Shown: positions 47,368 to 55,912 of the stretch, in pieces
Numbering within the stretch: the first letter of the stretch is position 1
Layout of the letters: every line of letters begins with the position of its first letter
From: Hyphomicrobium_A sp963759735
Lineage (GTDB): Bacteria; Pseudomonadota; Alphaproteobacteria; Rhizobiales; Hyphomicrobiaceae
Assembly: GCA_963759735.1 (NCBI GenBank)
Contig: CAVXAF010000009.1
Coordinates: forward strand, 62,001-126,000
Direction of reading: 5' to 3'
Length of the DNA: 64,000 nucleotides
The notes under the pieces: model-generated
Databases searched by the model: none
The model's input: the letters and a program-made list of their open reading frames with translations, nothing else
Told to the model about the DNA's origin: nothing
Program-made: the position numbers and the translations under genes

Positions 47368-47748
47368 AGATTCCAACCCGGCGCGCCTTCGTCAACATCA
47401 CGCCGGATGTCGAGAGCTGTTTGCGCGCCAGCCATCAAGGAGGCCTAGCGCGCGTCAACGCCATGCACATCAGCGCCTCGGTCTTCATCAATGACGACGA
47501 GCGAGGGCTGCATCAAGACTGCGAGGGCGGAGAAGCTCGCCCCGCGTTAGCCCGGCAGCCAGTACCAGCACAACCGCACCGGCGAGGACAATGCCGACGC
47601 GCATCTGAAGCGACAGGTGATGGGGCGCGAAGTCGTCGTCGCCGTTACCGAGGGCAAGCTCGACTTCGGCCCCTGGGAGCAAATCTTCTACGGCGAGTTT
47701 GACGGCCGCCGCAGGAAGCGGGTGCTGGTAAAGATCATCGGCGAGTAA
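47368..47748 (+). pseudogene. Decayed YjbQ (UPF0047) family gene
   Basis: The remnant has clear family sequence in two frames: IPTRRAFVNITPDVESCL and INDDERGLHQDCE, then after a shift KLAPR, GEDNADAHLKRQVMGREV and EQIFYGEFDGRRRKRVLV with a natural end at 47748. Lesions are a missing start (a TGA lies just before the first segment), a net deletion of about five bases near 47520, and an in-frame TAG where His-Glu is expected in the LAPHEP segment. Unlike other broken genes in the window this needs more than one base deleted, so it looks like true decay. Confidence 0.75.
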
Positions 47749-47776
47749 GGCCGGCGAAGTCGCAGGGAAGTGGAGT

Positions 47777-47974
47777 TCATCGCGGACAAGCAGTCGCGGC
47801 AGTTTGGGGCGATGTCAAGATGCATCTCACGGGATCGGGATTTGCGCGCACCGCATTACGGCCTCCGCGCAGGCGAACGGATTGCAGCCTGCGGCGACAG
47901 GCCGCGGTCATTGTGCACGTAGGCGCGGCAATCGGGGAACGCGTGACAGTCGGTAGGTGGCCCGGCAAGTTCAT
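47777..47974 (-). CDS. Candidate small peptide gene 3 of the PatG-like protease locus
   Basis: A 65-codon frame with a strong site: AAGGAG lies 7 nt before the ATG at 47974. It begins MNLPGHLP, similar to the first peptide (MQLPERLP). It contains four cysteines (PTCTMTAACRR, RCILTS, TACPR). A competing frame from an ATG 9 bases upstream gives a 41-aa peptide with TDCHAFPDCRAY that also looks protein-like. Coding status is therefore unsure. No family known. Confidence 0.3.
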   Translation of the reverse strand: MNLPGHLPTVTRSPIAAPTCTMTAACRRRLQSVRLRGGRNAVRANPDPVRCILTSPQTAATACPR

Positions 47975-48062
47975 TGTACATCTCCTTCGTCTAAGATCGG
48001 CGTGTCCGACGCTTTGGCGCAGCAGCGCGTGTTGCACTCGATGAACGCTGCTTCAGCAACGC

Positions 48063-48236
48063 CTATGCATGGACTGCGAACGGTCCGGCAAGTGCGCACG
48101 CCGCGCGCGCTGCTCCCAACCCGGCGACGCAGGCGGCATGACATTCGGCAGAACCTGCCGGCGAGAGCCAGCATTCGATGGCCCGGTCGAAGCGTGCGAC
48201 ACATGGCATCGAACGGTATGGTAGTTGCAGTAGCAC
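48063..48236 (-). CDS. Candidate small peptide gene 2 of the PatG-like protease locus
   Basis: A 57-codon frame from GTG 48236. The site AAGGAGGT overlaps the stop codon of the preceding peptide gene and lies about 4 nt before the GTG. The peptide starts VLLQLPYRSMPC and has Cys-containing motifs ECWLSP, ECHAACVAG and AACALAG. The other two frames across this stretch are also open for long distances, so the reading frame is not certain. Confidence 0.25.
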   Translation of the reverse strand: MLLQLPYRSMPCVARFDRAIECWLSPAGSAECHAACVAGLGAARAACALAGPFAVHA

Positions 48237-48246
48237 TGGCACCTCC

Positions 48247-48429
48247 TTAGCAGAATGGACTTTGGGCGACGCAATGGCACCCGGTAAGGGGATCGCAGAC
48301 CGTCAAGCAACATCCTGTAGGCTCCGACTCCGACGCAGGGACGCCGAAGCGCGCCGAGGTCCTGTGCGGGTACCGATGCGCGCATCGCGGGCGCGCGTAG
48401 GATGAAGGCAGGCGTTCTGGCAGTTGCAT
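48247..48429 (-). CDS. Candidate Cys-rich precursor peptide downstream of the PatG-like protease
   Basis: A 60-residue peptide starting 30 bp after the protease stop on the same strand. GGAGAG lies 5-6 nt before its ATG. The N-terminal ~38 residues are basic and cysteine-poor (one Cys). The last 21 residues hold six cysteines in CC, VC, GCHC and a terminal FC, with little charge. A leader-like part followed by a Cys-rich core is the layout of a ribosomally made, modified peptide (RiPP) precursor. Cyanobactin-type PatG proteases process such precursors. No homologue is known to me, so the assignment is inference from position, start site and composition. Confidence 0.45.
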   Translation of the reverse strand: MQLPERLPSSYARPRCAHRYPHRTSARFGVPASESEPTGCCLTVCDPLTGCHCVAQSPFC

Positions 48430-48459
48430 GCCGTCTCTCCACGTTGGCGTTTGAACAAC

Positions 48460-50359
48460 TCAGTACTCGTGCCACAGAACCGGTTCGCCGATCGGCACCG
48501 GCACGGTGTCGCTGACATCGAAGGTGAAGCGCGCGCGCAACGGCGCGACCGCCTCGCGCTCGTACGGATTAAAGAACGTCAGCATGACGTCGTAGTATTC
48601 GCTGCCAGGGCGATTGAGCGGGCTCCGCTCGACGCCGATGTCGCGTAGGGTCAGCCCCTCTTCGCCAGCCTGCTCGATGACCGGGCTGATGTTGAAGGCG
48701 TTCGTCGCCGCCGCGTTGATGGCGCGCTCTTGCGGCGACAGCCCGCGATTGCGAATGCTGAAGTAGACCTTGCCAAAGAAGCGCTCGATCTCGCGCTCGA
48801 CTTTCTTCACGGTAAGGCCGGGGTCCGCCTTGACCCGCGCTTCACGCAGGGCCGTCACGTAGCGCTTCGTCTGCCAGCTGTACATGCCGCGCAGATCGGG
48901 AATGACGGCGTCGACAAGCTGCCCGTCGTATAGGGTTACCTGCCCGGCGACTACTCCGGGTATGGATGCAAACTCAACATCGGCATCCTGCCACTCCCGC
49001 ACGAGCCACGCGTACGTTTCGGCGGCGAAAGCGCCGTTGGGAATAATCGCGTACATCGGAACTTCGGATCGACTCAGCGTCCAGATAACAGATTGCGCTT
49101 GAAAAGGCTGTTTGTTGAAAAGCTCCAAAAGCGCTGCGTCGGAAATGGGCTTTAGGTCGCCTTCGCGACCACCATTGACAATCCGCCACAGTGAGTCTCG
49201 ACGAGCCTGGCTGATAAAGGAAACGCCAAGACGGCCGATGGCATAAACGAGTTGCGGCTTCGGCGCGCCCGCCCGAGCAGGAACACTCGCCTCCCGACCC
49301 GCCGCAACCGCAGTCCTCATGTGCTGGCACGAGCCCCGCTGCCGGCTTACGCTCGACGGTTGATCCGGCCCGCTGGAAACTCTTACCGAAGGCATTGCTG
49401 CCGCCCCCTGTCGGCTCCTCAACCGCATCGGCGGCTGCGCTACTGGTCGACAATCTCTCCTCCTTTGAGTGGCGTTTGGCTGATGAGGCGCGAAGCTGCT
49501 TGAGCGAGCGCGTGACGTCCAAGCGACCGGTAAGAAGCGTTCCAGCCATTTCGATCGTCGCGGGACCCGGGTGGACACTTGTCTCAAGGAGGACGCGCCG
49601 GATGCGCGATCCACTCGGTTGCAGGCCCGCCTCAACCTCGGCGCTCATGAGTAGACCGGCGACGCCGGAAACGATGGCGGCCGCAAAGCTCGTGCCCGAG
49701 GCACGGCACAGCCCGCCGCCGACGCATGCGCCCGGCACGTCGCGTCCGGGTGCCGTGACCCCTTGAGCACGATGATTGGGACCCCAGTTGCTGGACAGCA
49801 GCGGCATGCCCTCGTTGTCGTGGGCGCCGACGGCGAGCACGCCGGGAACCGACGCGGGAATCGAGTCACACGCGCAGCCGTGATTGCCGACGGCCGCGAC
49901 GACAAGGGTGTCACGCGCCTCCGCTTGTTGCAGAGCTTCGCTCAGCGCGTTTGACAGCGAGAGAAGGTCGGCCTGCTGCGCAGCGCTGACATTTATGATG
50001 TTGGCACCGCGTTCGAGCGCGGTGTGGATGCCGTCTGCGAGCCGTTCCTGCGTGCAGGTTGGTCCTTCGTCACAGTCGGGATCGAAGATGGGAACCGAGA
50101 ATACGGTGCACCCCGGTGCCAGTCCCGGAATGATTGAGTCGGCGGAGCCCGCGATGACCGACTGGACGTGCGTCCTGCTCACCACCCCGCTGGGGGCGAG
50201 GCGTCCTGGAGCCAGCGATGCGCTGTCGGCAGGTCCGTCGAGGACCGCGATGCGAACCTCCGGCCGTCCCTTCGTCGCCGCCCAAAGTTGATCGAGACCG
50301 GGAAGACGCGACACCAACTCGTCGGCAACCAACGGCTTCGACACGGAAATACGTCCCAA
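48460..50359 (-). CDS. Subtilisin-like protease with PatG-type C-terminal region (frameshifted)
   Basis: An S8 peptidase fused to a C-terminal region like that of PatA/PatG cyanobactin maturation proteases. The triad is visible: Asp41 (IAVLDGPAD), His64 (SRTHVQSVIAG), Ser224 (SGTSFAAAIVSG), with oxyanion Asn159 (GNHGCACDS). A linker at ~350-370 carries a Cys-Gly cluster (CGCGGSGGECSCSGG). After it come PatG-like segments: PQLVYAIGRLGVSF, SVIWTLSRSEVPMYAI, RGMYSWQTK and VYFSIRNRGLSPQERAIN. One extra base near 49265-49275 splits the gene; deleting it joins CSGG to APKPQLVYA, giving ~632 residues. The start is TTG 50359 or GTG 50344. No signal peptide, so cytoplasmic. Small peptide genes follow. 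Confidence 0.8.
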
Positions 50360-50514
50360 TGGAAATGGCCGGGAATATACACTTATAGCGTGCCGTTAAC
50401 CTTACGTATCAACCTTTGGTTGTCAAGCGTAATAACTGCAGCTTCACGCTCCGCTGCACGCTGGGGATGGAATTGGGTGCTACTTTGCGCCGGGGATCAG
50501 TCTGGGAGGGTGCG

Positions 50515-50913
50515 ATGCTGTCGATAACCGCGTTCTACGCCGGACTGCTGGCGGTGCTGTACATCGTCCTCAGCGTTCGCGTGATCGGCTGGCGGCGCGC
50601 CCAGCGCATCGAGTTCGAGCACGGCCAGGATGCCGAGATGCTGCGCCGCATCCGGGTGCATGCCAACTTTGCCGAATACGTACCGATGACGCTGCTGCTG
50701 ATGGCGTTGGGGGAAAGCATGGCGCCGCCCGACCTCGTCGTGCACGCCGCGGGCATTCTATTGATCGCCGGACGCCTGCTGCACGCCTACGGCGTCTCCT
50801 CATCGCCGCCGATCATGCGCTATCGCGTCTACGGCATGTGGCTGACATTCAGCTCCCTGGGCCTCGCGGCCTTGGTGTGCCTAGCGCTTTCGACGCTTTT
50901 CCTCGCCGTTTGA
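50515..50913 (+). CDS. MAPEG family membrane protein
   Basis: A 132-residue four-helix membrane protein of the MAPEG family (glutathione S-transferase-like, YecN type). The family sequence is clear: RIRVHANFAEYVPMTLLLMAL with the N-x-x-E glutathione-site residues, and LHAYGVSSS. GGGAGGG precedes ATG 50515 at about 5 nt. Whether it has glutathione transferase or peroxidase activity is unknown. Divergent from the PatG-like protease. Its 3' end overlaps the convergent Lrp gene by 33 bp. Confidence 0.85.
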   Translation: MLSITAFYAGLLAVLYIVLSVRVIGWRRAQRIEFEHGQDAEMLRRIRVHANFAEYVPMTLLLMALGESMAPPDLVVHAAGILLIAGRLLHAYGVSSSPPIMRYRVYGMWLTFSSLGLAALVCLALSTLFLAV

Positions 50914-51411
50914 ACCGCCTGCCGACGACGCCTCTCCCGGGCTGCTGCTGCGCGCGAACTGCAACGGCAGAGCGGTGGTGTACTTGATCTGCTCCATGGC
51001 GAACGCCGAGGATACCTTGGCGATCTCGATGCGCGCGATCAGGCGCTTGTAGAACGCGTCATACGCCTCGATGTCGGGCACAACGACGCGCAGCATGTAA
51101 TCGACGTCACCCGACATGCGGTAGAATTCAACCACTTCGGAAAAATCAGCGACCGCCTTGTGGAAGCGCTCCAGCCAGCTGAGGCTGTGCTGGTCGGTCT
51201 TGATGGATACGATAACGGTGACGCCGGCGTTGACCTGATGCGGATCGAGAACGGCAACACGCCGCTGGATGACGCCCGCCTCCTCGAGCTTCTGAATGCG
51301 GCGCCAGCACGGCGTAGTGGACAGGCCGACCTCCTTGCCGATGTCGGCGACGGGGCGGGTGCAGTCCTCCTGCAGGATCCGCAGAATTTTAACGTCCATG
51401 TCATCGAGCAT
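50881..51411 (-). CDS. Lrp/AsnC family transcriptional regulator
   Basis: A regulator of ~176 residues: N-terminal winged helix (LDDMDVKILRILQEDCTRPV, STTPCWRRIQKLEEAGVI) and a C-terminal RAM/AsnC ligand domain (VSIKTDQHS, FYRMSGDVDYMLRV). A charged ~20-residue tail follows the normal end. As sequenced the frame is open upstream into the MBL-fold gene, but the ATG at 51411 starts exactly where family members start. Its target and ligand, probably an amino acid, are unknown. Confidence 0.88.
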   Translation of the reverse strand: MLDDMDVKILRILQEDCTRPVADIGKEVGLSTTPCWRRIQKLEEAGVIQRRVAVLDPHQVNAGVTVIVSIKTDQHSLSWLERFHKAVADFSEVVEFYRMSGDVDYMLRVVVPDIEAYDAFYKRLIARIEIAKVSSAFAMEQIKYTTALPLQFARSSSPGEASSAGGSNGEEKRRKR

Positions 51412-51536
51412 TGGGGCGGCCGCTGAAAAATTGTTCCGCAATATGGCGCGGGACAGGACCGGCACGCCACCGTAACCCACCAGGAGGGCAGCCTTTTGTA
51501 ATGCGTTTCTAAGATCAGGAAAAGAAGTACCGGCGG

Positions 51537-52281
51537 TCAGACGCCGAGACGCATGCCGTCCTCGGCCAGAAGAACCCGTTCGTCGTGCACATGACGGCGG
51601 TTGGACAGCATGTCGTTGCTCATGTGCGTCAAGCAGCACCCGGCGCGCGCCCATCTGATCGATGTTGGCTTCGATGTCGCGCCACGTCATGTGATGGCCG
51701 ACCCGTTCGTTGTAGCGAAAACATTCGATGATGAAGAGGTCGGCACCCCTGGCCGCCGCCAGCAGGCTATCGACCCACTTGGTATCGCCGGAGAATACCA
51801 GCACCTTGCCGCCGGCCTCAAAGCGCAGCGCGTAGGGGGGAGCACCGCTCGGGTGGCACACCTCGAACGGCGTAACACGGACGCCGCCGATATCGCGAGG
51901 AATGCGCTCGGCGTGCTCCAGGAACGTCATCTCAAATCGAAGCTTGATCTCGGTCGACTTGGGAAACAGTGCCTCCGCAGCCGTGGCAAAGCGCTGCGCG
52001 ATACCGGCCGGCCCTACGATCGTCAGTGGTGCGGTCCGCTCCGTCACGTAATGCGCGTGCAATAAGAACCAGACGAGGCCGGCGAAGTGATCGCCATGCA
52101 GATGCGAGATGAAGATCGTCGACACGCGGTCGGGATCCAACCCGAGCCGCTGCATGCCGATCAGCGCCGTGGCACCGCAGTCGATGAGGAATTCATTCTC
52201 ACCCGTTGCCACGTGGTAGCAGCTCTGCAGTCGGCCGCCCGAGCCGAACGCGTCGCCCGAGCCGACGATCGTTACGTCCAT
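51537..52281 (-). CDS. Metallo-beta-lactamase fold hydrolase, RNase Z-like (frameshifted)
   Basis: An MBL-fold protein of ~247 residues of the RNase Z/phosphodiesterase-like group. The N-terminus is MDVTIVGSGDAFGSGGR. The metal motif is SHLHGDHFAGL (HxHxDH), with further ligands in VCHPSG and FSGDTKW. One extra base at about 51630 breaks the last 33 codons. Deleting it gives THMSNDMLSNRR, a natural end at 51537 and the third-domain His (TH) expected in the family. Uncorrected, the frame fuses falsely to the Lrp gene. Substrate unknown. Confidence 0.82.
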
Positions 52282-52606
52282 AGGCGCCTCGCTGCCGGAC
52301 CAACACTTCTTGCAGGTCGGCGGGCGCGCGATAGACATAACATAGGTTGCATAGCCGCCCGGAGAGGCGGCGCGATGAGCGGATAGTCAGGCTGGATGAT
52401 GCGCATGGGGCGTGGAACCTAGCGGCGGTCCACGGCGCCGACAATGCCTTCGGCGCGAGCCCTACACATGGACATTCCATGTTGTAGCCGCCTCCGTTAG
52501 GAAAACCTTCATTGCTAAACACTTAGTTAGTAAATTCTGCTGAGATTTAGTAAGAAGAATGTCGCCCACTTGATGCGGTGTGCGTGAACTACCTCCTGGC
52601 AAGCCA

Positions 52607-54218
52607 ATGACGATGAGCGCCATTCCAGAGGAAGTCGCCCGGCGGCGCAGTCGCCGAGACGCACGCGCGCGCGCCTACAGCAGTCTTAGCCAAACGCGCG
52701 CGAAGCTCGCTGCCGGCACAAGCATCAAGCCGGAGTTCGAGTACGAACTGTTGACCATGTTCGTGCGCAACGAGCTTGGCGCCGCCGTGACAATGCCGGC
52801 GCTCTACGCGCTGTTCGCTATCGCCTGCATGTTCTGGGCACCGACCATCGATGCTGTGATCTGGCTGATTACCGTCATCACCGCCAAAGTCGTCCTGCTC
52901 GACCAGGGGCGCCGCTTCCTGATGCTGGCGCCGGCGGACGTCAATGTCGGCAAATGGCGGCGGCGCTTCGTCATCATCGAGTTCATCAACGGCCTGGCGC
53001 TCGCCTGCTTTGCGCTCGTCGGCGTCCGCGAGACGCTGAGCGCGCCGACGGAGATGGTCTTCTCCTCGCACGTGTTCATTTTTGCCACGCTCATCGTGGT
53101 GCTTGCCATCCGCACGATGTTCGCCGCCAGCATTCCGGCCATCCTTTATGCCGGCACCGTACCCATGACGATCGCCGTCGTTGCGCGACTGTTGATGCTC
53201 GACAACTCTTTCTACTTTGCACTGGCCACCATGGCGGTGGGCATCCATCTCTACTTTTTGTTCTTGGCGCGCGGCCTGCGCTCGACAGCACTGTCCATGC
53301 TCGAGTACCGCACCGAAAAAGACGCGCTCATCGCCGAACTCGAGGAACAAAAGTCCGTATCCGATGAAGCGCGGCGCCGCGCCGAGGCTGCCAACAGCGC
53401 CAAGTCACGCTTCCTCGCCACCATGAGCCATGAGCTGCGTACCCCGCTCAACGCCATCCTCGGCTTCTCCGAGGTCATGAAGACTGAGATGTTCGGCCCG
53501 CTCGATAACCCAAAGTATCGAGAGTACGCCGGCAACATTCTGGACAGCGGCAAGCACCTGCTGCATCTCATCAACGAGATCCTCGACCTGACGCGCATCG
53601 AGTTCAGGGCGCTATGAGCTGCACGAGGAACCGCTCCGCCTCGCCGACATCACGGACGAGTGCCACCGCTTGCTCAAGCTGCGTGCCGACAACAAGGGCA
53701 TCGAAGTGGTCGAGGAAGCGCACCCCGATCTGCCCGTCGTGTGGGCCGACCAGCGCGCCCTGCGCCAGATCTGCCTCAACCTCATGTCGAACGCTTTAAA
53801 GTTCACGCCCAAGGGTGGGCGCATCACGTTAAGCGTCGGCCCGATGCCCGACGGCGGTCAGTTCCTTTCGGTCCGCGACACGGGCCCCGGTATTCCCGCC
53901 GACGAGATACCGAAGGTGTTGCAGGCATTCGGCCAAGGCACCCTCGCTCACCAAACCGCCGAAGGCGGCGCCGGCCTGGGCTTGGCCATCGTGCAAAATC
54001 TCATCGAGCTGCATGGGGGAAGCCTCAATTTGCAATCGGAGCTACGCAAAGGCACCGACGCGCGGGTGATGCTGCCCGGCTACCGCGTGCTGCGCGCGAT
54101 GGTGCCCCTGCAGCCGCTCGGCCAGGAAACGCATCGCCTCAAGGGGGTCGCGCCGCGGCCGCCGCGTCCGGCTCGGCTACGCGCCAAGCGTGACGCCGGC
54201 ACCGGAGCTCACGGCTAG
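52607..54218 (+). CDS. Membrane sensor histidine kinase, PleC/DivJ-like (frameshifted)
   Basis: A hybrid-free sensor kinase of ~536 residues. Six hydrophobic helices (about residues 55-220) lead through a coiled coil to the HisKA box FLATMSHELRTPLNAILGFSE. The ATPase domain has the N box NLMSNALKFTPKG, G1 VRDTGPGIP and G2 GGAGLGLAI. The break is one extra T at 53603-53604; deleting it joins LTRIE to SGRYELHEEPLRLAD. The HisKA sequence and the spacing resemble alphaproteobacterial cell-cycle kinases. No response regulator is adjacent. The signal is unknown. Confidence 0.83.
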
Positions 54219-54270
54219 AGGCGCCTGCTCCCGCGTTGTGCTTCCGCCAACCGAACGCTACATACCGCCA

Positions 54271-54477
54271 GTGAGCAACAGCCAGAATCAGCCTGTGATC
54301 GAATCGCCTTGCGTCAAAATTTGCGACATCGACCGTCCGAGTGGTCTTTGCCGCGGGTGCGGCCGCACGCTGGCCGAAATCGCGCGCTGGTCGTCGCTCA
54401 CGGCGCTTGAGCGGCGACACATCATGGGTGAACTGCCCGAACGCCTCGTCCTTCTTTCGCGGGACTCCGAACAATGA
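54271..54477 (+). CDS. DUF1289 small cysteine protein
   Basis: A 68-residue protein with the DUF1289 core SPCVKICDIDRPSGLCRGCGRTLAEI, whose four cysteines probably bind a metal. A GTG start at 54271 is used (MSNSQNQPVIESPC). Its TGA overlaps the ATG of the next gene (ATGA), so translation is coupled to the retropepsin-like gene. Function unknown; members are common in alphaproteobacteria. Confidence 0.85.
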   Translation: MSNSQNQPVIESPCVKICDIDRPSGLCRGCGRTLAEIARWSSLTALERRHIMGELPERLVLLSRDSEQ

Positions 54478-55178
54478 AAGCCTGGGTGGTGCTCGCCTTG
54501 TTGATTGGCGCGGGTGCCTTGCTGCTGTTTCGCGGCGGCGGCCTTTTGGCCGATCTCGGCACCGGCGAGATCGTCACGCTGATTGTCGGCTTGGTGCTTG
54601 CCACCTTCTACATCTTCAGCCTCTTCGTCGATGACCGCACGCGGCCCCTGCAGGCCGTGCGCTACGTCCTCGTCTGGCTGACGATCGGCTTCTGCCTGGT
54701 GGCCGGCTATTCCTATCGCGAGGAACTATCGATGGTGGCGAACCGTGTTGGCGGCGAGCTGCTGCCCTCCGGGCAGGTTGTCGCGGTGGATCCAACCGAG
54801 GAGGGCGAGCGCGCGGTGCGCGTGCGTCGCCGGCTCGATGGACATTTCGCTGTGCGCGCCGCCGTCAACGGGCAGTCGATGACGTTGATGGTCGATACTG
54901 GCGCATCGTCCGTTGTGTTGAAGCCCGCCGATGCCGCACGCGCCGGAGTGGACCTCGACAAACTGTCCTATACGGTGGCCGTCGACACCGCCAACGGCAC
55001 GACCTATGCGGCCGCCGTGCGCCTGCGCACGCTGTCCATCGGACCACTCGTCGTGGACAACGTCGATGCCCTCGTGGCGCGGCCGGGTAGCGTTAAGGAA
55101 AACTTGCTCGGTATGAGTTTCTTAAGGCGTTTGCGGTCCTATGAGTTCGCTAAGGACTACTTGACGCTGAGGGGTTAG
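54474..55178 (+). CDS. Membrane-anchored retropepsin-like aspartic protease (TIGR02281 type)
   Basis: A 234-residue protein with three N-terminal transmembrane segments (VVLALLIGAGALLLF, IVTLIVGLVLATFYIF, VLVWLTIGFCLVAG) and a periplasmic single-lobe aspartic protease. The active-site motif is LMVDTGASSVVL. The second conserved motif is NLLGMSFLRRLRSYEF. Such clan AA proteases act as dimers. Substrate unknown. Coupled to the DUF1289 gene upstream; a paralogue follows. Confidence 0.85.
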   Translation: MKAWVVLALLIGAGALLLFRGGGLLADLGTGEIVTLIVGLVLATFYIFSLFVDDRTRPLQAVRYVLVWLTIGFCLVAGYSYREELSMVANRVGGELLPSGQVVAVDPTEEGERAVRVRRRLDGHFAVRAAVNGQSMTLMVDTGASSVVLKPADAARAGVDLDKLSYTVAVDTANGTTYAAAVRLRTLSIGPLVVDNVDALVARPGSVKENLLGMSFLRRLRSYEFAKDYLTLRG

Positions 55179-55222
55179 TGCGGCGCTCGGGCCGCCACCT
55201 ATAGGGCAGCATCTGCAGACAG

Positions 55223-55798
55223 ATGGCTTTGACGTCGGGCACCAAACAACTCTTGCGTGAGGTCGTGAGCTGGGGCGTTGTCGCGGTTATCGCGATAGCG
55301 GCGCTGACGCATTTCGACACGCTCAAGACAAGCGCTGAACTGATGCTCGGCATGCCGACGCCCGACGAGATCGCGCGCGTGAAACCGCAGCGAAGTGTCC
55401 CCGCTGCCTCCCTCACCAACAACCGCGGCACCGTCGTAGAGATCGAAGCCGAGACCAATGGCCACTTCAATACCGAAGCTGATATCAACGGCCGTCCGGT
55501 CGACGTCATGATCGACACCGGAGCAACCATGGTGGCGCTCTCCTATGAGGACGCCGAGCGCGCCGGGCTTATGCTGAGGGACAAGGACTTTACGCGCGCG
55601 GTATCTACCGCCAACGGCATCGCCCACTTCGCGCCTGTCACGCTCGACCGCGTGTCGATCGGCGATATCACCGTGCGCGACGTGCCGGCTGCCGTGGCCG
55701 AGCGTGGACGGCTTAATACCTCCCTGCTTGGCATGAGTTTTCTGTCGCGGCTGTCGGGCTTTGACATGCGCGCCGGGCGCCTCGTCCTGCAGGAATAG
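55223..55798 (+). CDS. Second retropepsin-like aspartic protease, tandem paralogue
   Basis: A 191-residue paralogue of the preceding gene. One N-terminal anchor (VVSWGVVAVIAIAALTHF), then a clan AA protease domain with VMIDTGATMVALS and SLLGMSFLSRLSGF. It lies 44 bp after the first paralogue, so the two are likely co-transcribed and could form a heterodimer (inference). Confidence 0.85.
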   Translation: MALTSGTKQLLREVVSWGVVAVIAIAALTHFDTLKTSAELMLGMPTPDEIARVKPQRSVPAASLTNNRGTVVEIEAETNGHFNTEADINGRPVDVMIDTGATMVALSYEDAERAGLMLRDKDFTRAVSTANGIAHFAPVTLDRVSIGDITVRDVPAAVAERGRLNTSLLGMSFLSRLSGFDMRAGRLVLQE

Positions 55799-55912
55799 CT
55801 CGCTTGCCACGCGGCCGGCCGTGCGTCCTTACGGCTAAGCGCCGCAGGATCGACTCTGCTTCCGGAGGCGTTTACACCTCCCGACCTGTCCTTTGCCTGC
55901 CGAGGGGATCCC

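Noticed and set aside
50881..52338. A 485-codon frame apparently fusing an MBL-fold hydrolase to an Lrp regulator
   Set aside because: The join is produced by one extra base near 51630. Deleting it gives each protein its normal end and start.
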